Shown here: piece after piece, positions 20,396 through 32,600 of the stretch
Layout: each line of letters opens with the position of its first letter
Position numbering within the stretch: position 1 is the stretch's first letter
Source: Cyanophora paradoxa
Lineage: Eukaryota; Glaucocystophyceae; Cyanophorales; Cyanophoraceae
Length of the DNA stretch: 64,000 bases
Direction: 5' to 3'
NCBI GenBank assembly: GCA_004431415.1
Contig: QPMI01000571.1
Location: 62,001 to 126,000, forward strand
Position numbers and translations under genes: made by a program
The notes under the pieces: model-generated
Databases searched by the model: none
The model's input: the letters and a program-made list of their open reading frames with translations, nothing else
What the model was told of the DNA's origin: nothing

Positions 20396-22374
20396 TCACA
20401 TGCCCAGGGCGTCGAGGCCGGCCTTGGCGGCGACGACGGCCTGCAGCTCCCCGCGCCCCCCGAACCGCGCCTGAACGATCTGCGGAGGCGCTGGGCTCAG
20501 AAAACCGGGTGTGTTTCGATTCTGAAGCTTAGAGCTCTGACCGTCGCGGAGGACCCCTCGAGGGCGGGTACCACGAGCGTCATCGCGAAGGGGTCCCCCC
20601 GCCCCTCCTCTGCCCCCGGCCCGGGTACGTTAGCCTTGATGGACAGCCTCGGATCCGGAAGGGGACGGACGGACCCTGGTCCGGGTTGCGGGGCGAGATC
20701 GCCGTGGGTGCGTACAGGCGGACGCCGCCGGGTAGGCAGTACTCCGTGTGCGGCCGGCCGGTGTAAGCCGCGTAGTCCTGTACCCCGCTCATGATCAGCT
20801 CAGAGCTCGAAATGTAAACAAGGGGGGGGGGAGGGGGGAAGAACCTGGAGGAAGACGTCGGCGGTGGTTGTGGAGAACCGCAACTTCGCCGTACCCATCT
20901 CCGCGTTGCGAATCTGCGTGCACATGCCCCGACCGGTACCGGTTATGGAATGTGTTGATCAGAGGGGGGGCGGGGGACGGACCTCGGCGGAGGCGGGCCA
21001 GACGAATCTAGAAGAGAAGGTGTCAAGCTTAGGAGAAGAGCGAGGAAGGCGTAGGGGTTTCTGGTACCCGTGGCTGGCGCCGCCCGGAGCGATGAATGCC
21101 GGAGGCTCCTCGGAGGGGGTAGGGGCCGCTCCGGGGAAGACGGGGGATGGCCAGGCGTCTGCGTCCTGCGGGGGTACGGGTTCGAAGGGCGATCGCGAGA
21201 CGAACGCGGCGGGGTACATGCACAGCTACCTCGCGGACGAAGGAAACCCTTTCGAGGGCGCCGCTCGAGTCATATGAGACGACTCCGCCGACGCGGACGC
21301 GCCTTCCGGAGGCCGTCTCCTGCGCGCGGGTTCGAATCCGGGCGGGAACAGGAACGAGGGGTTCGGATCCGGGTTCAAAAGTAAGCACGCGGACCGTCGC
21401 GAGGAGCAGCTCGGCCCCGGAGAAGGGGTGGGACACCCAGGCGCCGGCGCCCGACGGGAGGAAGAGGGGGGTACGGCGGTGAGGGAGGGGAAATGGGGCG
21501 GGCGGGTCACGGCCCTCGTCATGTGCCGTGCCCCCCGGCATATCGACGATATGGGCCCTGCCGCACGATCAGAAGGAAGATGTTCCAGTACGAATTCGAA
21601 AGAAGAGTGCTCGCCACTGCGCCGACTTCCACCCGCCTTCGGAGAAGCTGCGGCGGCGATCATTCAAAACATGCATATGGGTTCGCTTGCACAGAATCCA
21701 AACTCGGGTTCCATACCGGCGCCGCTCAAAGTGGCTCGCGAAGAAGGTGGAGTAAGGGCTCAGGGCGGTGTCCGGGGGGCCTGCAAGCGCAGCTCGATCA
21801 AATTTGGACATACATGAGAGGGGCAGCGAAGACGCGCCCTGAAGGACGATCTCCCGCGTGAGATCGAATGTTTTGGCGACCTCGCCCGACTCTGGACGGT
21901 ACCGCACCGAGCGACCGTGCCATACTAACACTCGGTCAGTTTCAAATCGTTAGCGCGAGCGAGCAGCACGCTTAGCGGACCTCCGGAGTGATGGCGGCCG
22001 ATGTTGTCCAGGTTCTTGACCTCTCCCGGCAGCGCGTTGACGTCCAGCCCGTACGCGCGAGCGTCCACGACCGCAGGCGCCGGCGCCTTCCATTGCGAGC
22101 CGCCGCGGAGCCCGTAGGGCGGCCGGGGGCCCCGGAGGGAACGGGGACAAGTGAACGAGAGGAAACCACTGCAACGCGCTCCGGCGAGCGCCGCCGCTTG
22201 ACCGGAGAAAGCGCGCTTCGGGCTCGCGCGACCGCGGCCGCGTGCCGCGATCCAGTCTCCGGCGGCGGCCGAGGGCGGCGCGAGCACGCAAACACGCGGC
22301 TTTGATCCGTGACTACGTGAAGGCGGCGGACGCGGCTGCGCGGGCAAGGCGGGTGCTGTGGCGAACGCGGCCAT
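20396..22374 (-). CDS. Plastid-targeted DUF3598-like (CpcS-type lipocalin fold) protein
   Basis: The start is the ATG at 22374. The first 80 residues (MAAFATAPALPAQPRPPPSR...) are rich in Ala, Pro, Arg and Ser, like an organelle-targeting peptide. An intron at 21925-21980 (donor GTCCGCT, branch-like CTAAC, acceptor GTTAG) joins NLDNIGRHHSG to VWHGRSVRYRPESGEVAKTF. A G-x-W-x-G strand followed by a basic strand and P-x-G-E is the opening of cyanobacterial and plastid DUF3598 proteins. The second barrel half is at 21430-21200 (HPFSGAELLLATVRVLTFEP, VGGVVSYDSSGALERVSFVR). A late exon reads GRPHTEYCLPGGVRLYAPTA, again as in that family, and the last exons give MTLVVPALEGSS and ARFGGRGELQAVVAA before the stop at 20396. 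Relatives are lipocalin-like proteins linked to plastid pigment biology, but their reaction is unsettled. A tetrapyrrole or lipid ligand is inference. Confidence 0.6.
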
Positions 22375-22727
22375 GTTGTCTCTTCAGGCGAAAGGTAAGT
22401 TTGATGCGTGCTGACGCAAGGCGCTAGGGCGCTGTGCTGACGCTGGCTACAGCTGACGCTGGCTATAGCTGACGCTGGGCAAGTGCGATCGCTGGAGAGT
22501 GCTGACGCTGGTGGCTGCGGGCCTGCGACACCTCTGCGGCGATCTTGTCTTCAAAATTCGAGCCGGGTACGAGTTGCTTCGAAAATGATTCGGCAATAGC
22601 TTCGAACTTGCACTATTAGTGATCATAACAGATGACAGATGCGATCTAATGCATTCAGTTCAATTCGATCTCGTGCAGCGAACTAAAGCGGCAGTAGAGC
22701 CTCGCATTCGAGAATTCGAAGTTATAG
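22375..22727. promoter_or_regulatory. Upstream region of the DUF3598-like gene with four GCTGACGCTGG repeats
   Basis: Between the start of the DUF3598-like gene and the stop of the ELMO gene. GCTGACGCTGG occurs at 22436, 22453, 22469 and 22501, that is 60-130 bases upstream of the DUF3598-like start codon. The first three are spaced about 16-17 bases. Such promoter-proximal direct repeats could be transcription-factor sites. The rest (22550-22727) is low-GC and featureless. Confidence 0.4.
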
Positions 22728-25700
22728 CTACGCCCGGTCCTCGGCAGCCCCGCCCACCCCCTCGGGCCGGGATTCCGCCGCGGCAAGCGGCGGCGCGGCG
22801 GCCGGCGCGAGCGCCTGCTGGGACGCCTGGGATGGGGCCGCCTCGTCGGCCGCGGGGGGCGTCGGCGGGGGCGTGCGCTCCGCCGGGGTGGGCACTGCCA
22901 CCGGGGGCGTCGGGGGAGGGGAGGCCACCACCGGCGCGGGCTGCGGCTGCGGCCGGGGCGAGGTGGGGGACTCTGGCGGGGCGATCGGGGCAGGGGCGGG
23001 GGCCCCGCGGCAGCCTGGGCGGGGGCTGGGGGCCAGACGGGTGCGGGGCCAGGGCCTGCGCCGGGCGCGGGGGCGTCTGGGGCGGAGGAAGGGGCCCGGG
23101 CTGATGCGGGGCCCGCCGGGGCCCGGGGGCGGCGGGAGGGCGGGTACGGGGAGACGGAGTGGCCGGCCGCGAAGGGCGGGGGAGGGGGATGGAGGGGACG
23201 CGGGAGGCGGTGGTGTGGGGGGCCCGGGGGGAGACGGGCGGGGCGAAGGGAACGGGGGCGGGGGAGGTGGAGGGGGAGGAGTCGTGGGGCGGGGTGGCGG
23301 AGACGCGCGGGTACCGGTATCGGTGGCGGGGGGCTCTGCAGGGGCGAGTTGGGCCCGGCGGAGGCGCGGGCGGCGCGGCGGGCGGCCGACTCCGGCAGGA
23401 CGGCGCGGCGGACGCGCAGCGTGGCCGCCGCAGCGACGACGTTCTTCGAGGGCGAGCCGGGCGGCCCGCCGCCGCCCTCCTCGGCGCCGGCGCCGGCGGC
23501 GGTGCCCAGGCTCGCGCTGGCGCCGCCCGTCGAGACGCGGACGACGCCGGAGGGGCCGGCGGGGCGGCGGGAGGGGACGGCGCCGGCCAGGGAGGATATG
23601 GAGGTGAGGGAGGCGCTGGCGACGAGGCCCGAGCTCCGCGAGAGGGTCACGGAGAAGGTCGGGCGGAGCGGCCGCGCCGCCGGCGCCGCCGAGCGCCCCG
23701 GGCCCGGCGGGGCCCGCGGCGCCGCCGCCGTTGTCGCCGCCGCCGCGGGAGGGGCGGAGGGAGACGGGCCCGAACCCGAGGCCGGGGCCGAGGCCGGCGG
23801 GCGCTGCGGGAGGCGACCGGCGGGGATGTGCCCGGGCCGGGGCGCCGGGGCGGCGGCGGCGAAGGGCGCGAGCAGCGGGCTGCGGGTGCCCAGCAGGGAC
23901 TCCAGGCCCCGCCCGACGGCCGGCATGACGCTGCCGAGCACGCCCGTCGCGAGGCTCTGCAGGACGGAGCCGGCGGTGGCGGCCTCGACGGCGCGGCGGG
24001 CGGCCGAGGGCGGGATGGCCTCGGCTCCGGGCGGCGCGTTCTCGTCCTCCTCGCCCTCCTCCGGCAGCTCGGCCGCCTCCTCCAGGCTGTACTCCATCAT
24101 CTCCTCCAGCGAGCCAGGCGCCCGCCCCAGCGCGCCCTCTGAAACAAAGAAGACTGAGACGGAGAGAGAGGAAGAGATGGCGCGGCCGGGGAAGGGGGCA
24201 CCGATGCAGCGGCGGGTGAGGGCGAGGACGCGCGGAAAGTCTAGGTACGTCGCCCCCGTCCGCACCTGCCGCCGCGAGGCTGAGCTGAGCCAGGCGCGCA
24301 CACACAACTGAGGGCGGGGCGCACCCAGATGCGGTCGAGGACCTGGAAGGCCAGGCAGTAGAGCTCCTCGAAGGCGGAGGGCTGGGGCGGGGGCCGTGAG
24401 CCGAAGCCAAGGCGGAAGAGGAGAAGGTCGCCTGTCACCTGGTCGTAGAGGTGGCAGAAGAACTTGAAGAGGGGCGTCTCCCACGTCGGCAGGTCCGCCC
24501 CGCCGCCGCCGCCGCCGCCCTGCTGCCCCTGCTGCCCCTGCTGGGCGCCGGGCTTCTCCCCGTTGCCGTTGTTGCCCGCTGGGGGCGCCGGCGCCGGCGA
24601 GGCCGCGTGCGGCTGGACCCCGTCGCCCTTGCCGTGCTTCTGGGGCGCTGCGGGCCCGTCGGGGTCAGCGTCGAACGAACCGCACGCGGGCGGGCGGGCG
24701 GGCGGGCGGGCGGGCTCGCCCGAGTCGAGGTGGAGGATCGACGTGAGCATGCGCGTGATGTTGATCCCGGCCGCCGCGAAGGGGTACCCCCGCTCCGGCT
24801 CCGCCGTCAGGACCTCCCGGACGACGGCGGGGTACCTGGAACCGAACCCGTCAGCGAAGCGGAGCAATCAATCGGGGGCAGCTGTCCGAAGCGCGTACCC
24901 CTCCACGAAGTAGACGAGGTTGTGGAGGCCGAGGAGCCCCATACCCCGGAAGTCGGTCGCGGGGTCCATCCCCTGGAAGCCGAGCTTGGACCACTGGGCC
25001 GAGCGCCGGGCCGTGAGGGCCACCCCGGGGAACGCCGTGCGCCTAATCGGTGAAGTCAGAGGGGCCGCAGAAGGAAGGCTAAGAGGCACCGAGGAAAGCA
25101 AGAAAAGCTCACCAGAGGCGCATTAGGAGGGCCTCATGGTCGGGCCGCTCGGAGCTGTAGGGGACGCGCATGAGCAGCTGGGCCTCCCGCAGGCGCCGCG
25201 CCTGGAAGATCCGGCAGCGGTTGAAGCGCGCCATGTGCGCCCCCAGCAGCTCCATCACCTGTGCGGGGCGGGGCTCGCGAGGCCCGGGCCGGCGCGCAGC
25301 TCAGCGGGGCGCCGCGGACCTCGTGCGGGGCGGAGGTCAGGAACTGGATCTCGCGCCCGTCGCGCCACTCGATGCAGAGGCCCCCGACCTCGGCGCCCTC
25401 GTCCTCCGGAGGCGGCGGCGCCGACGCGGCCTGGGGCGGCGCCAGGTACGAGGGGGACGGGACCTGCAGGCCCAGGCTCGCGGCCGGGCGCGGGAGCGCC
25501 TCCGGCCGGATGCGCTTCACGTCGTCCTGCGCGGGCGCGGGCTCGGACCGGCGGCGGAAGCGGCGGGCGGGGGCAACGGGGAAACGGACGATGTAGTGGA
25601 GGGACTTGGTGAGGCGGCCGTGCGCGATGAGGAGCTCGTTCTCGACCGGCGGCTCGCCGTAGTGGCCCGCGATGTCCGAGTCGGATAGAACGCGCGGCAG

Positions 25701-25837
25701 CAGCGTCGAGGCGAGCGCCCGCACTTTGCCCTGCAGGTCCTCCCGCGCCTTCTGCAGCGCCCCGACCTTGTACAGCACGATCTGCGAGTTCGGCGTGATC
25801 TCCAGGACCAGCGGCTGCGCGGGCACGCCTCAGCCGC

Positions 25838-25871
<34 letters not shown>

Positions 25872-26485
25872 GGCGGGGGCGCCTGGTAGGCGTGGAAGAT
25901 CGCCCCGAGGCTGCTCCGGACGAGGATTTCGAACTCCTGTCCGCGGAGGCGGTGCTCGTACAGCTGCCGCGCGCGTAAGCGAACGGCAGCGCAAGCGGCA
26001 GCGCGTGGGCGCCGAACCTCCTTCTTGTACTGGCGGCGGAGGGCGAAGGGCAGCAGCTGTCAGCGGAGAGCCGCGAGCCGGCGCGGCCGCGGCGGGCAGG
26101 CGCGGTCACCTTAAGCACGTTCTCCTCGGTCGACAGGAACCACTGCGGGGCCGAGCGGAGCTACGTGTCAGGAATGCCACACGGCTGCCGCGGACGAGCC
26201 GACCTGCACATCGCCCGCATTCTCGCACACCGGGAGGTCCGCTTCGTCACCTAACGCATCCCCAGGGCGTGCGGGAAGGTTGAACTTGTCGTACTGGCCG
26301 ACGGTCTGGAGAGGACACACGTTGGATCGCGCCTCAAAATGAACGCAGGCGCGGCCGACCTGACGTTGCTGTGCAGATTGCTTTGCCCGCTCCTTCTCCG
26401 GTCGCGTGTCATCGCCGTACGTGGCGGTGTTGGCAGTCGGGGCGGGCGGTCGCGGAGGTGGCGTTGAAGCCGCCGCGGAGCTCAT
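22728..26485 (-). CDS. ELMO-domain protein with long Pro/Ala-rich tail
   Basis: The start is the ATG at 26485 (MSSAAASTPPPRPPAPTANT). Short exons follow: QYDKFNLPARPGDALG, PQWFLSTEENVLK, and YEHRLRGQEFEILVRSSLGA joined to PLVLEITPNSQIVLYKVGAL. The ELMO core is at about 25240-24240: an exon ending DHEALLMRLW, then RRSAQWSKLGFQGMDPATDF followed by RGMGLLGLHNLVYFVEGYAL. LGFQGxDPxTDFRGMGLLGL is the family signature. Later come WETPLFKFFCHLYDQVTGDL and FEELYCLAFQVLDRIW, then TYLDFPRVLALTRRCIG. ELMO-domain proteins act with or on small GTPases (Rac through DOCK, or as GAPs for Arf/Arl). A 60-residue Gly/Gln/Pro-rich insertion (24715-24490) interrupts the domain. The tail to the stop at 22728 is low complexity and changes frame once at a GGGG run near 23013. 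The specific GTPase cannot be told. Confidence 0.8.
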
Positions 26486-26688
26486 CGCTCGCCGCAGCCG
26501 CGGCAGCGCTCCTCAATGCCGGCCGACACGACCAGCGGCCGCCTCGGCGCGGATTCGCGGTCGATGCTGCTTTTTTTCACCAGCCGGGTACACTGCCAAG
26601 ATCAAAAGTTCCAAACTGCATGCGGGCACTCCGGATCCCGCTTTTTGTACGCGTTCAGGTTTGTTGGCACGCACGCGCGACTTCGATG

Positions 26689-29600
26689 CTAAGATATCGA
26701 GCACGCCTTCGAGCCCCCGGCCCCGCCCCCCGCCGCTGCCGCAGCCCGGAGCTCCTCGGCTCTCCTGCGCGCCCGCGCGAGCCGCTCCCGCCGCTCCGCA
26801 GCCGCCCGCTCCAGCGCGGGTATGTCAGAAGCCGCCGGAAGCTGCCCAGCGGCCGCTCCAGGGGCCGCGCGCTGCCCGGCGCCGGTTAGAGAAGTCGAGG
26901 GACGGGACACGCATACGCGGGGCCGCGCACCCCAGCTGATGCCGGGCGGGGCGCCGCCGCCGCCGCCGCCGAGGCCGCTGCCGATGCCGCCAGGCTCGGC
27001 AGGGACTGCACAAGTGCCTCCAAGTTCTGCGGGCGGAGTCAGAGCCGGCGCCGAAGGAGCGGGCACCGGTCGCCAAGCGGGCGGAGGCGCGGCGCGGGGC
27101 GGGCCGATAGGAGGGCCACGTTGCCCTTCGTGATGTAGACGTAGGGCTCCGCGTCCGGGAACAGGCCCTCCAGCACCTGTACGGGGGTACCGAGTTAGAG
27201 TTAGGGGGGTAGAGCGCCCGCTAGACCGGCCGGGGTACGCGCCTGCAGTTCCGAGACCACCACGGGCTTGAGCGGCCGCTTGTTCAGCTCCGCCAGCTGC
27301 CGCGCGGATCAGGAGGGTACCGCGAGGGGCGGAGGGTACGCGCGCCTGGAAGCGGTCCCGGAGAAGAGGGTCCGCGAGGGCGGCGGGGGAGAGGAGGGGT
27401 ACGAACGCCGCGCACTGCCGCCGGCCGCGTCAGGCGGGGGGATGAAAGAAACTGGGGGGTATCCGTCCCGAACCTTGACGACGGCTTGTGTGCCCTCGTC
27501 GCCGCTGGCGGCGCCGCCGGCGGACTGCGGGCGCTGGGCGCCGCCGCCGGAGCACTCGAGCCAGCAGCGGCGGCCGCGGTGGGCCAGGCCCCGCACGAAC
27601 TGGCCCGCGAAGGCCGCGTCCTGCCCCCGCGCTCCTTCAGAGAGGAGAAGCTTAAGGCGCGGGCTCGAGTGCTGCGGGGCGCGGACCGCGGCGTGGCACC
27701 AGACGAAGAGGAAGGGGGCGGGGTCCGCCAGGGCGCAGCGGGCCCCCGGCGAGGCGAGGAGCGCCGCCGCCGCCTGCGCGAGGGCCTCCTGCTGGCCCGC
27801 GGCGCTTGTCCCGCCGGCGCCGCCCGTGGCGAGGCGCTGGGCGAGGGTGAGGGCGAAGGGCGGCAGGCCCGACGCGAAGAGGGCGTCCCTGCAGGCGGCG
27901 GCGTCAGTTTCGGCGCCGGGGAGGGCGACCCGCGGTGCCTCTGGCGCCGGCGCCGGCTCCGGCGACGCACGTGGAGAGATCTCTGCAGAGCCGCGGGCGG
28001 GCGTCAGGAAGCAGCGGCGCGGGGCGGGGCGGGGCGGAGCGGGTCGGGCGAGGGAGGGCGAAAGGGCGCACGCAAACTGCTGCTTCATGAGCGCCCCCTT
28101 CGCGTGCGAGCGTTGTCAGGAGGTGTGTGCGTGTGTGCGGGGCGAAGGAAGCTTTTAAGGAAGGGGGAGGCGGACCTGCAGCTGGTCGTCGAGGGCGCAC
28201 TTCTCGCGCCAGACGGGGTACACGGGCCTCCCCAGGCGCCGGGCGGCAGCCAGCTGCGCCCGGCACCGCGCCGAGGCCGCCCCCGCCGCGCTGCGCGGCC
28301 CCGCCGGCTCAGCGACCGCCGGGTACCCCCCTGAAGCTGAAGAGGGGTACCTGACGACGAAGATGAGGGCCTGGGCCTTGCGGAGGCCGGCCGCCTCCTG
28401 CGAAGCGAACGAAGTCGTCGGCGGCAGATGCGAACGAAGTGATCGGAGCGGAGGGGGCGCACGTCGGCCTCCGTGGCGTCGTCCAGCGCGCACTGCGGGG
28501 CGAATCCTCAGAACGGGCAAGCGGGTCTATTTATAGAACGGAATTTGATCCGCACGGTGACGTGGGCGGCCTCGAGGCCCTGGAGGAGCCGCCGGGCGAA
28601 CGAAGCGTCCTCGGGCGCGTGCCTGCGCGCGGAGGCTGGGGCTCGGGGGGTACACGAGAGAGACAGGGCGGGGTACGCACGAGAAGAAGGCGTCGCGGAG
28701 GCCGCCCGCCCGCTTCAGCGCGGCCTGCGGGGGGCACCGGGGCGTCACGGGGGTACGCTGGAAAGGCGTTAAGGGGTACGCCGGACCTGGAAGGTGACGT
28801 CGGGGTGGGCCTGGACCACCATCCTGCGGCGAGAACGTGAGAGGGGGGGGGGGGACGGCGGGGCTGGCGCGGGGTACAGCGCACTTGCGGTTCGGCCCCT
28901 GCCCGATCGTCCGGGCCGGGTCGGCGCCTGCGCGGGGCCCTCGGCGATGGCGAAGCCATCAAAAATGAGCTCAAAAAGGAGAGGCGTACCCCGCTGCATG
29001 AGGCGGACGCAGACGTCGAGCATGGCGGGGCCGTGCGAGACGGCGTTGAGGAGCGGCGTCCGCTCCTTCCCGTCCGCCGCGCTGCGCCGCGCGCTCAGGG
29101 GAGGCGGAGGGAGGGGCGGGGCGGGGCGGGGCGGGGCGGGGCCGCACTCGAGGGCGGAGGCGGGGGCGGCCTCTGCGAGGCGCAGCGCCGCGAGGCGGAA
29201 TCCGTGCCTGCAGCGGCGCCTCAGGCTCGAAACGAACGCTCGCGCGGGCGAGCAGCGTCGGGCTCGCCGGCAGGCGGCGTGGAGCGCGGTCTCGCCCTCC
29301 TCGGGGGCCGCGCCCTGGGCCCCCTCGGGGTCCTCCTCGCCCCCGTCGTCCTCCTCCCCGCTCAGGCGCATGTTGCGGCCCCGGAACTTGCGCAGCTGAG
29401 CGCCGGCCTCAGTTTGAGGTGCGCATCCAAAGGGGTAAAGGTTCGGACCGCGAGGCGACCCTCGAGGGAGAGGACGCGGAGGGCGCCGTTGACGAGGGCC
29501 CGCATGGCGCCGCCCCGCGGGCCCGAGGCCGCCCCCAGCGCCGGCGCGAAGTCCCCCGTCCAGAAGGTCCCCTCGCAGTGCAGCGCCAGGTCCAGGCACG

Positions 29601-32600
29601 CCCTTCGGGGGGCAAGTTCAACGTTCGGACGGGACGGGGTTGGAAAGGGGCGCCGCGGGGATTCGAACCGGAGCTCCTCGAGGAGGCCGTCCTTCGCCAC
29701 CCCCGCGGCCGCCTTCAGGAACCTGCGCGGGCCTTCAGGGGGTACAGGTGCGGACGGCACCGATTCGGATCGCCGCGTACCCCCCCGCCTTGCCGTAGAG
29801 CCGCGGGTCGCGGTGAAGGTTGCGGTGCATGCTGAGCTCCTTGGCCCGCTGCGGTACCCCCCGCAGGACGGGGGGCCGGGGCAGCCCGCCTTTGCTGTAC
29901 GCCTCCGTCTCGAGGCGGATCAGGTGCCTGTGAGAGAGTGAGAGGGGTGGGGGCGCGAGGGCGGGGCGGGGCGCGCGATCGGATGGAGACGGAGCGGGCG
30001 GCGCCGAGGGGCGGCATGCCCTCCTCGTTCTGCGCGTCCAGCGAGGCCCCCGCCTGGAGCAGCGCATCCACAAGCAGCGCGCTCCCCTCGTAGTGCCCGC
30101 ACGCCCTGCCCCGCCACCCGGCTCAGCCCCGGCCCGGGCGGAAGAGGGGGTTACCGGAAAGAAAGAACGCACTCGTGGAGTGGCTCGCCGCCCGGCGGCG
30201 CGTTTGCGCTGTTTCGCTTCCGCACACAGTCCACCTTGGCGCCGCTGGGTACGCGCATCAAATCTCGAGACGAAGAAGAGCGAAGATAATTCAGCGGGGG
30301 GTACCGTTGGAGGAGAAGGCGAACGGTCGCCAGATCCTCCTCCTTTTTCGCGCCGCCGGCGGTCAGGACCGCCCACGCCAGGGGGGTACCCAGGTCCAGG
30401 ACCTCCATGTTCACGTCCGCGCCCTGCCGGGGCCCTTTTCAGAAAGGAAAGGGTAGGAGAGGGGGGTACGGCACCTTGTCGAGGAGCAGCTGGACGATGG
30501 GGAGGGGCCGGGCCTTGCAGTACATCCGGTCCGAGTACCCCGTCCCTGAAGATGGATTCCTTCAGAGGAGGCTGGAGGGGTACGTCTAGTCCGGGTGTGC
30601 AAGGGGGTACCGCACCGTCGTACGGTCCGCAGCCGCAGGCAAGGTGCAGGGGTGAGCCCCAGTAAATCGCCTCGTTGGGATCCGCCCCCGCGTCCAAAAG
30701 CACCCTTGGGGGGGGGGGGGGGGGGGGGGGATGAGCGGCCGGGGTACGGGTCCCTAGTAGGCAGCGGCGCACCGGATGGTCTCGTCGTCGCATTTGTAGA
30801 GGAACGCCTGCGGGAAAACGGGCGTCTGGTGGGTTCGAACCCGCGCACGGGGAGGGGGCGGGCCTGGGCGAGGAGGCCGTCCGTGGGGGCCCCCGCGGCC
30901 AGCAGCTCCTTCATCGCCGCCGGGTTCCGCAGCGCCGTCTGCGTCGGCGGCCTGCGAACGAAGTCGGTCGGCCGGCGGGGTACAGGCCGGTCCGGTTCGA
31001 GTCTCGTACCCCGGGGCGTCCGAGGCGTCGTCGCCCTCGTTGCGGGGGCAGTTGCCCAGGTCCGGCTTCCGCTCAAGGATTGCCCTGCCCGGGATCGGAC
31101 CGGGGTGGGGCGGGGCGGGACGGGGCGGGGCGGGGCGGGGCGGGGCGCACCGGACAACGGCCCCGGAGCTCGAACGCGAGGCGAGGTTCAGGGCCTGCGG
31201 GGGGGGACCGGTTTCTCTTAGAAAAAACCGAAAGGGGTAGGGCGGGATAGAGCGGGGCGGGGGGTACGCGCGCGCCTGCCAGGCGCCCTTGTTGGCGGCG
31301 TGGACGGAGGCGCCGCGGGCCAGCAGCTCGAGGACGACCGCGTCGGGGGCGCCGTGGCTCAGGGCCGCCAGCAGGGGCGTGTTCCCCCGGTCCCCGTCCT
31401 TTGCCTCCAGGTCCGCCCCGGCATCCAGAAGGACCCTGGCCGTGGAGGGGGATGAAGGGGGAAGGGGGGTAGAGGCGCTGAAGGGGGGTACCGGACGGTC
31501 TCGAGGACGTCGCTCTCGAGGAGTGCGCGCGCCGCCGCGTGCAGCGGCTCGTCCCCCTCGGGGGGAGAGCCCCGCCCGAGGCCCAGGACCTCCCTGTACC
31601 CCCCGCCCCGTCGGGCTCCCGCTGTGGCGGAGGGCGAGGGGGGGGCCGGCGGGGGGGTACGCACTTGTCGCAGGAGGCGGCGAGGTGGAGGGGGGTAAAG
31701 CCGGCGCCGGCGCCCCCGACGGGCTTGGAGGGCAGCGAGGGGGGTACGCCCATCTCCAGGAGGGCCCGCACGCAGGCGGGTCGCGCCGACCCGGCCGCCG
31801 CGTGAATTGCGGCGCGGCCCCCCCGCGCGCCCCGCTGCGGACCGGCGTGAGCGGCCTTAGGAGCTGCGCGGCGCCCGCCCCGCCCCGCCCCGCCCTGCCC
31901 CGCGCCACGCGCCTGGTTCCGATTGTTCTGCTGCTTGGGGGCCGCCTTATCGGCCCTGAGCGGCGCCACGAGGCTCACCCCGAGCGCCGCGAGGACCCTG
32001 CCGGCGAACACGCGGTCAGCGAGGCGGCGACTGCGGGCGCGGGAAGGAGGAAGAGGGCGGGAAAGGGGGCCGCCCGCACTTAAGGACGTCGACGTGGCCC
32101 TCGGAGGCGGCGAGGAGCGCGGCGTAGGGCCCGCGGCCCGCCACGTCGGCGCCCCTCTTCGCGAGCAGCTGGACGCACGCCGCGTGGCCCCGCTCCGCCG
32201 CGAGTTCCAGGGCCGATGCCTGCCCTCGCCGCGTCAGGGACAGGGGGGGTGGAGGAGACAGAGGGGGGGAGCGGGTGCGCGCCGGCTCGAGCTCGGAGCG
32301 CTCGCGGGAGATGACGCCCCGCGCGTTGGCGTCGGCGCCGCGGTCGAGGAGGAGCTCGATGACCTCGGCGTGGCCCCCCGCCGCCGCCTCCAGCAGGCTC
32401 GGCCACGGCCCGTCCGAGCCGCGGCCCCGATCCTCGTCTTCGCCCTCGCGATCGGCCGGCGGCTCCCCGTCCCGGGCGCCGGCCCCGCGATCCAGGAGGT
32501 ACCTACAACGCGTGGCGTCACGGTGAATCGGGGCGGTACCCCCCCACGGGGCGCCCGCACCGGACGGCCTCGAGGTGGCCGTAGCGGGCGGCGAGGTTCA

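Noticed and set aside
21925-21980. Apparent frameshift in the DUF3598-like gene (stop after LKLTEC)
   Set aside because: A 56-base intron (GTCCGCT ... CTAAC ... GTTAG) joins the flanking frames and restores the conserved GVWHG motif.
29655-29675. tRNA T-arm-like GGTTCGAATCC words, also near 21329 and 30832
   Set aside because: They lie in exons or introns of protein genes and lack a matching acceptor stem or anticodon arm.
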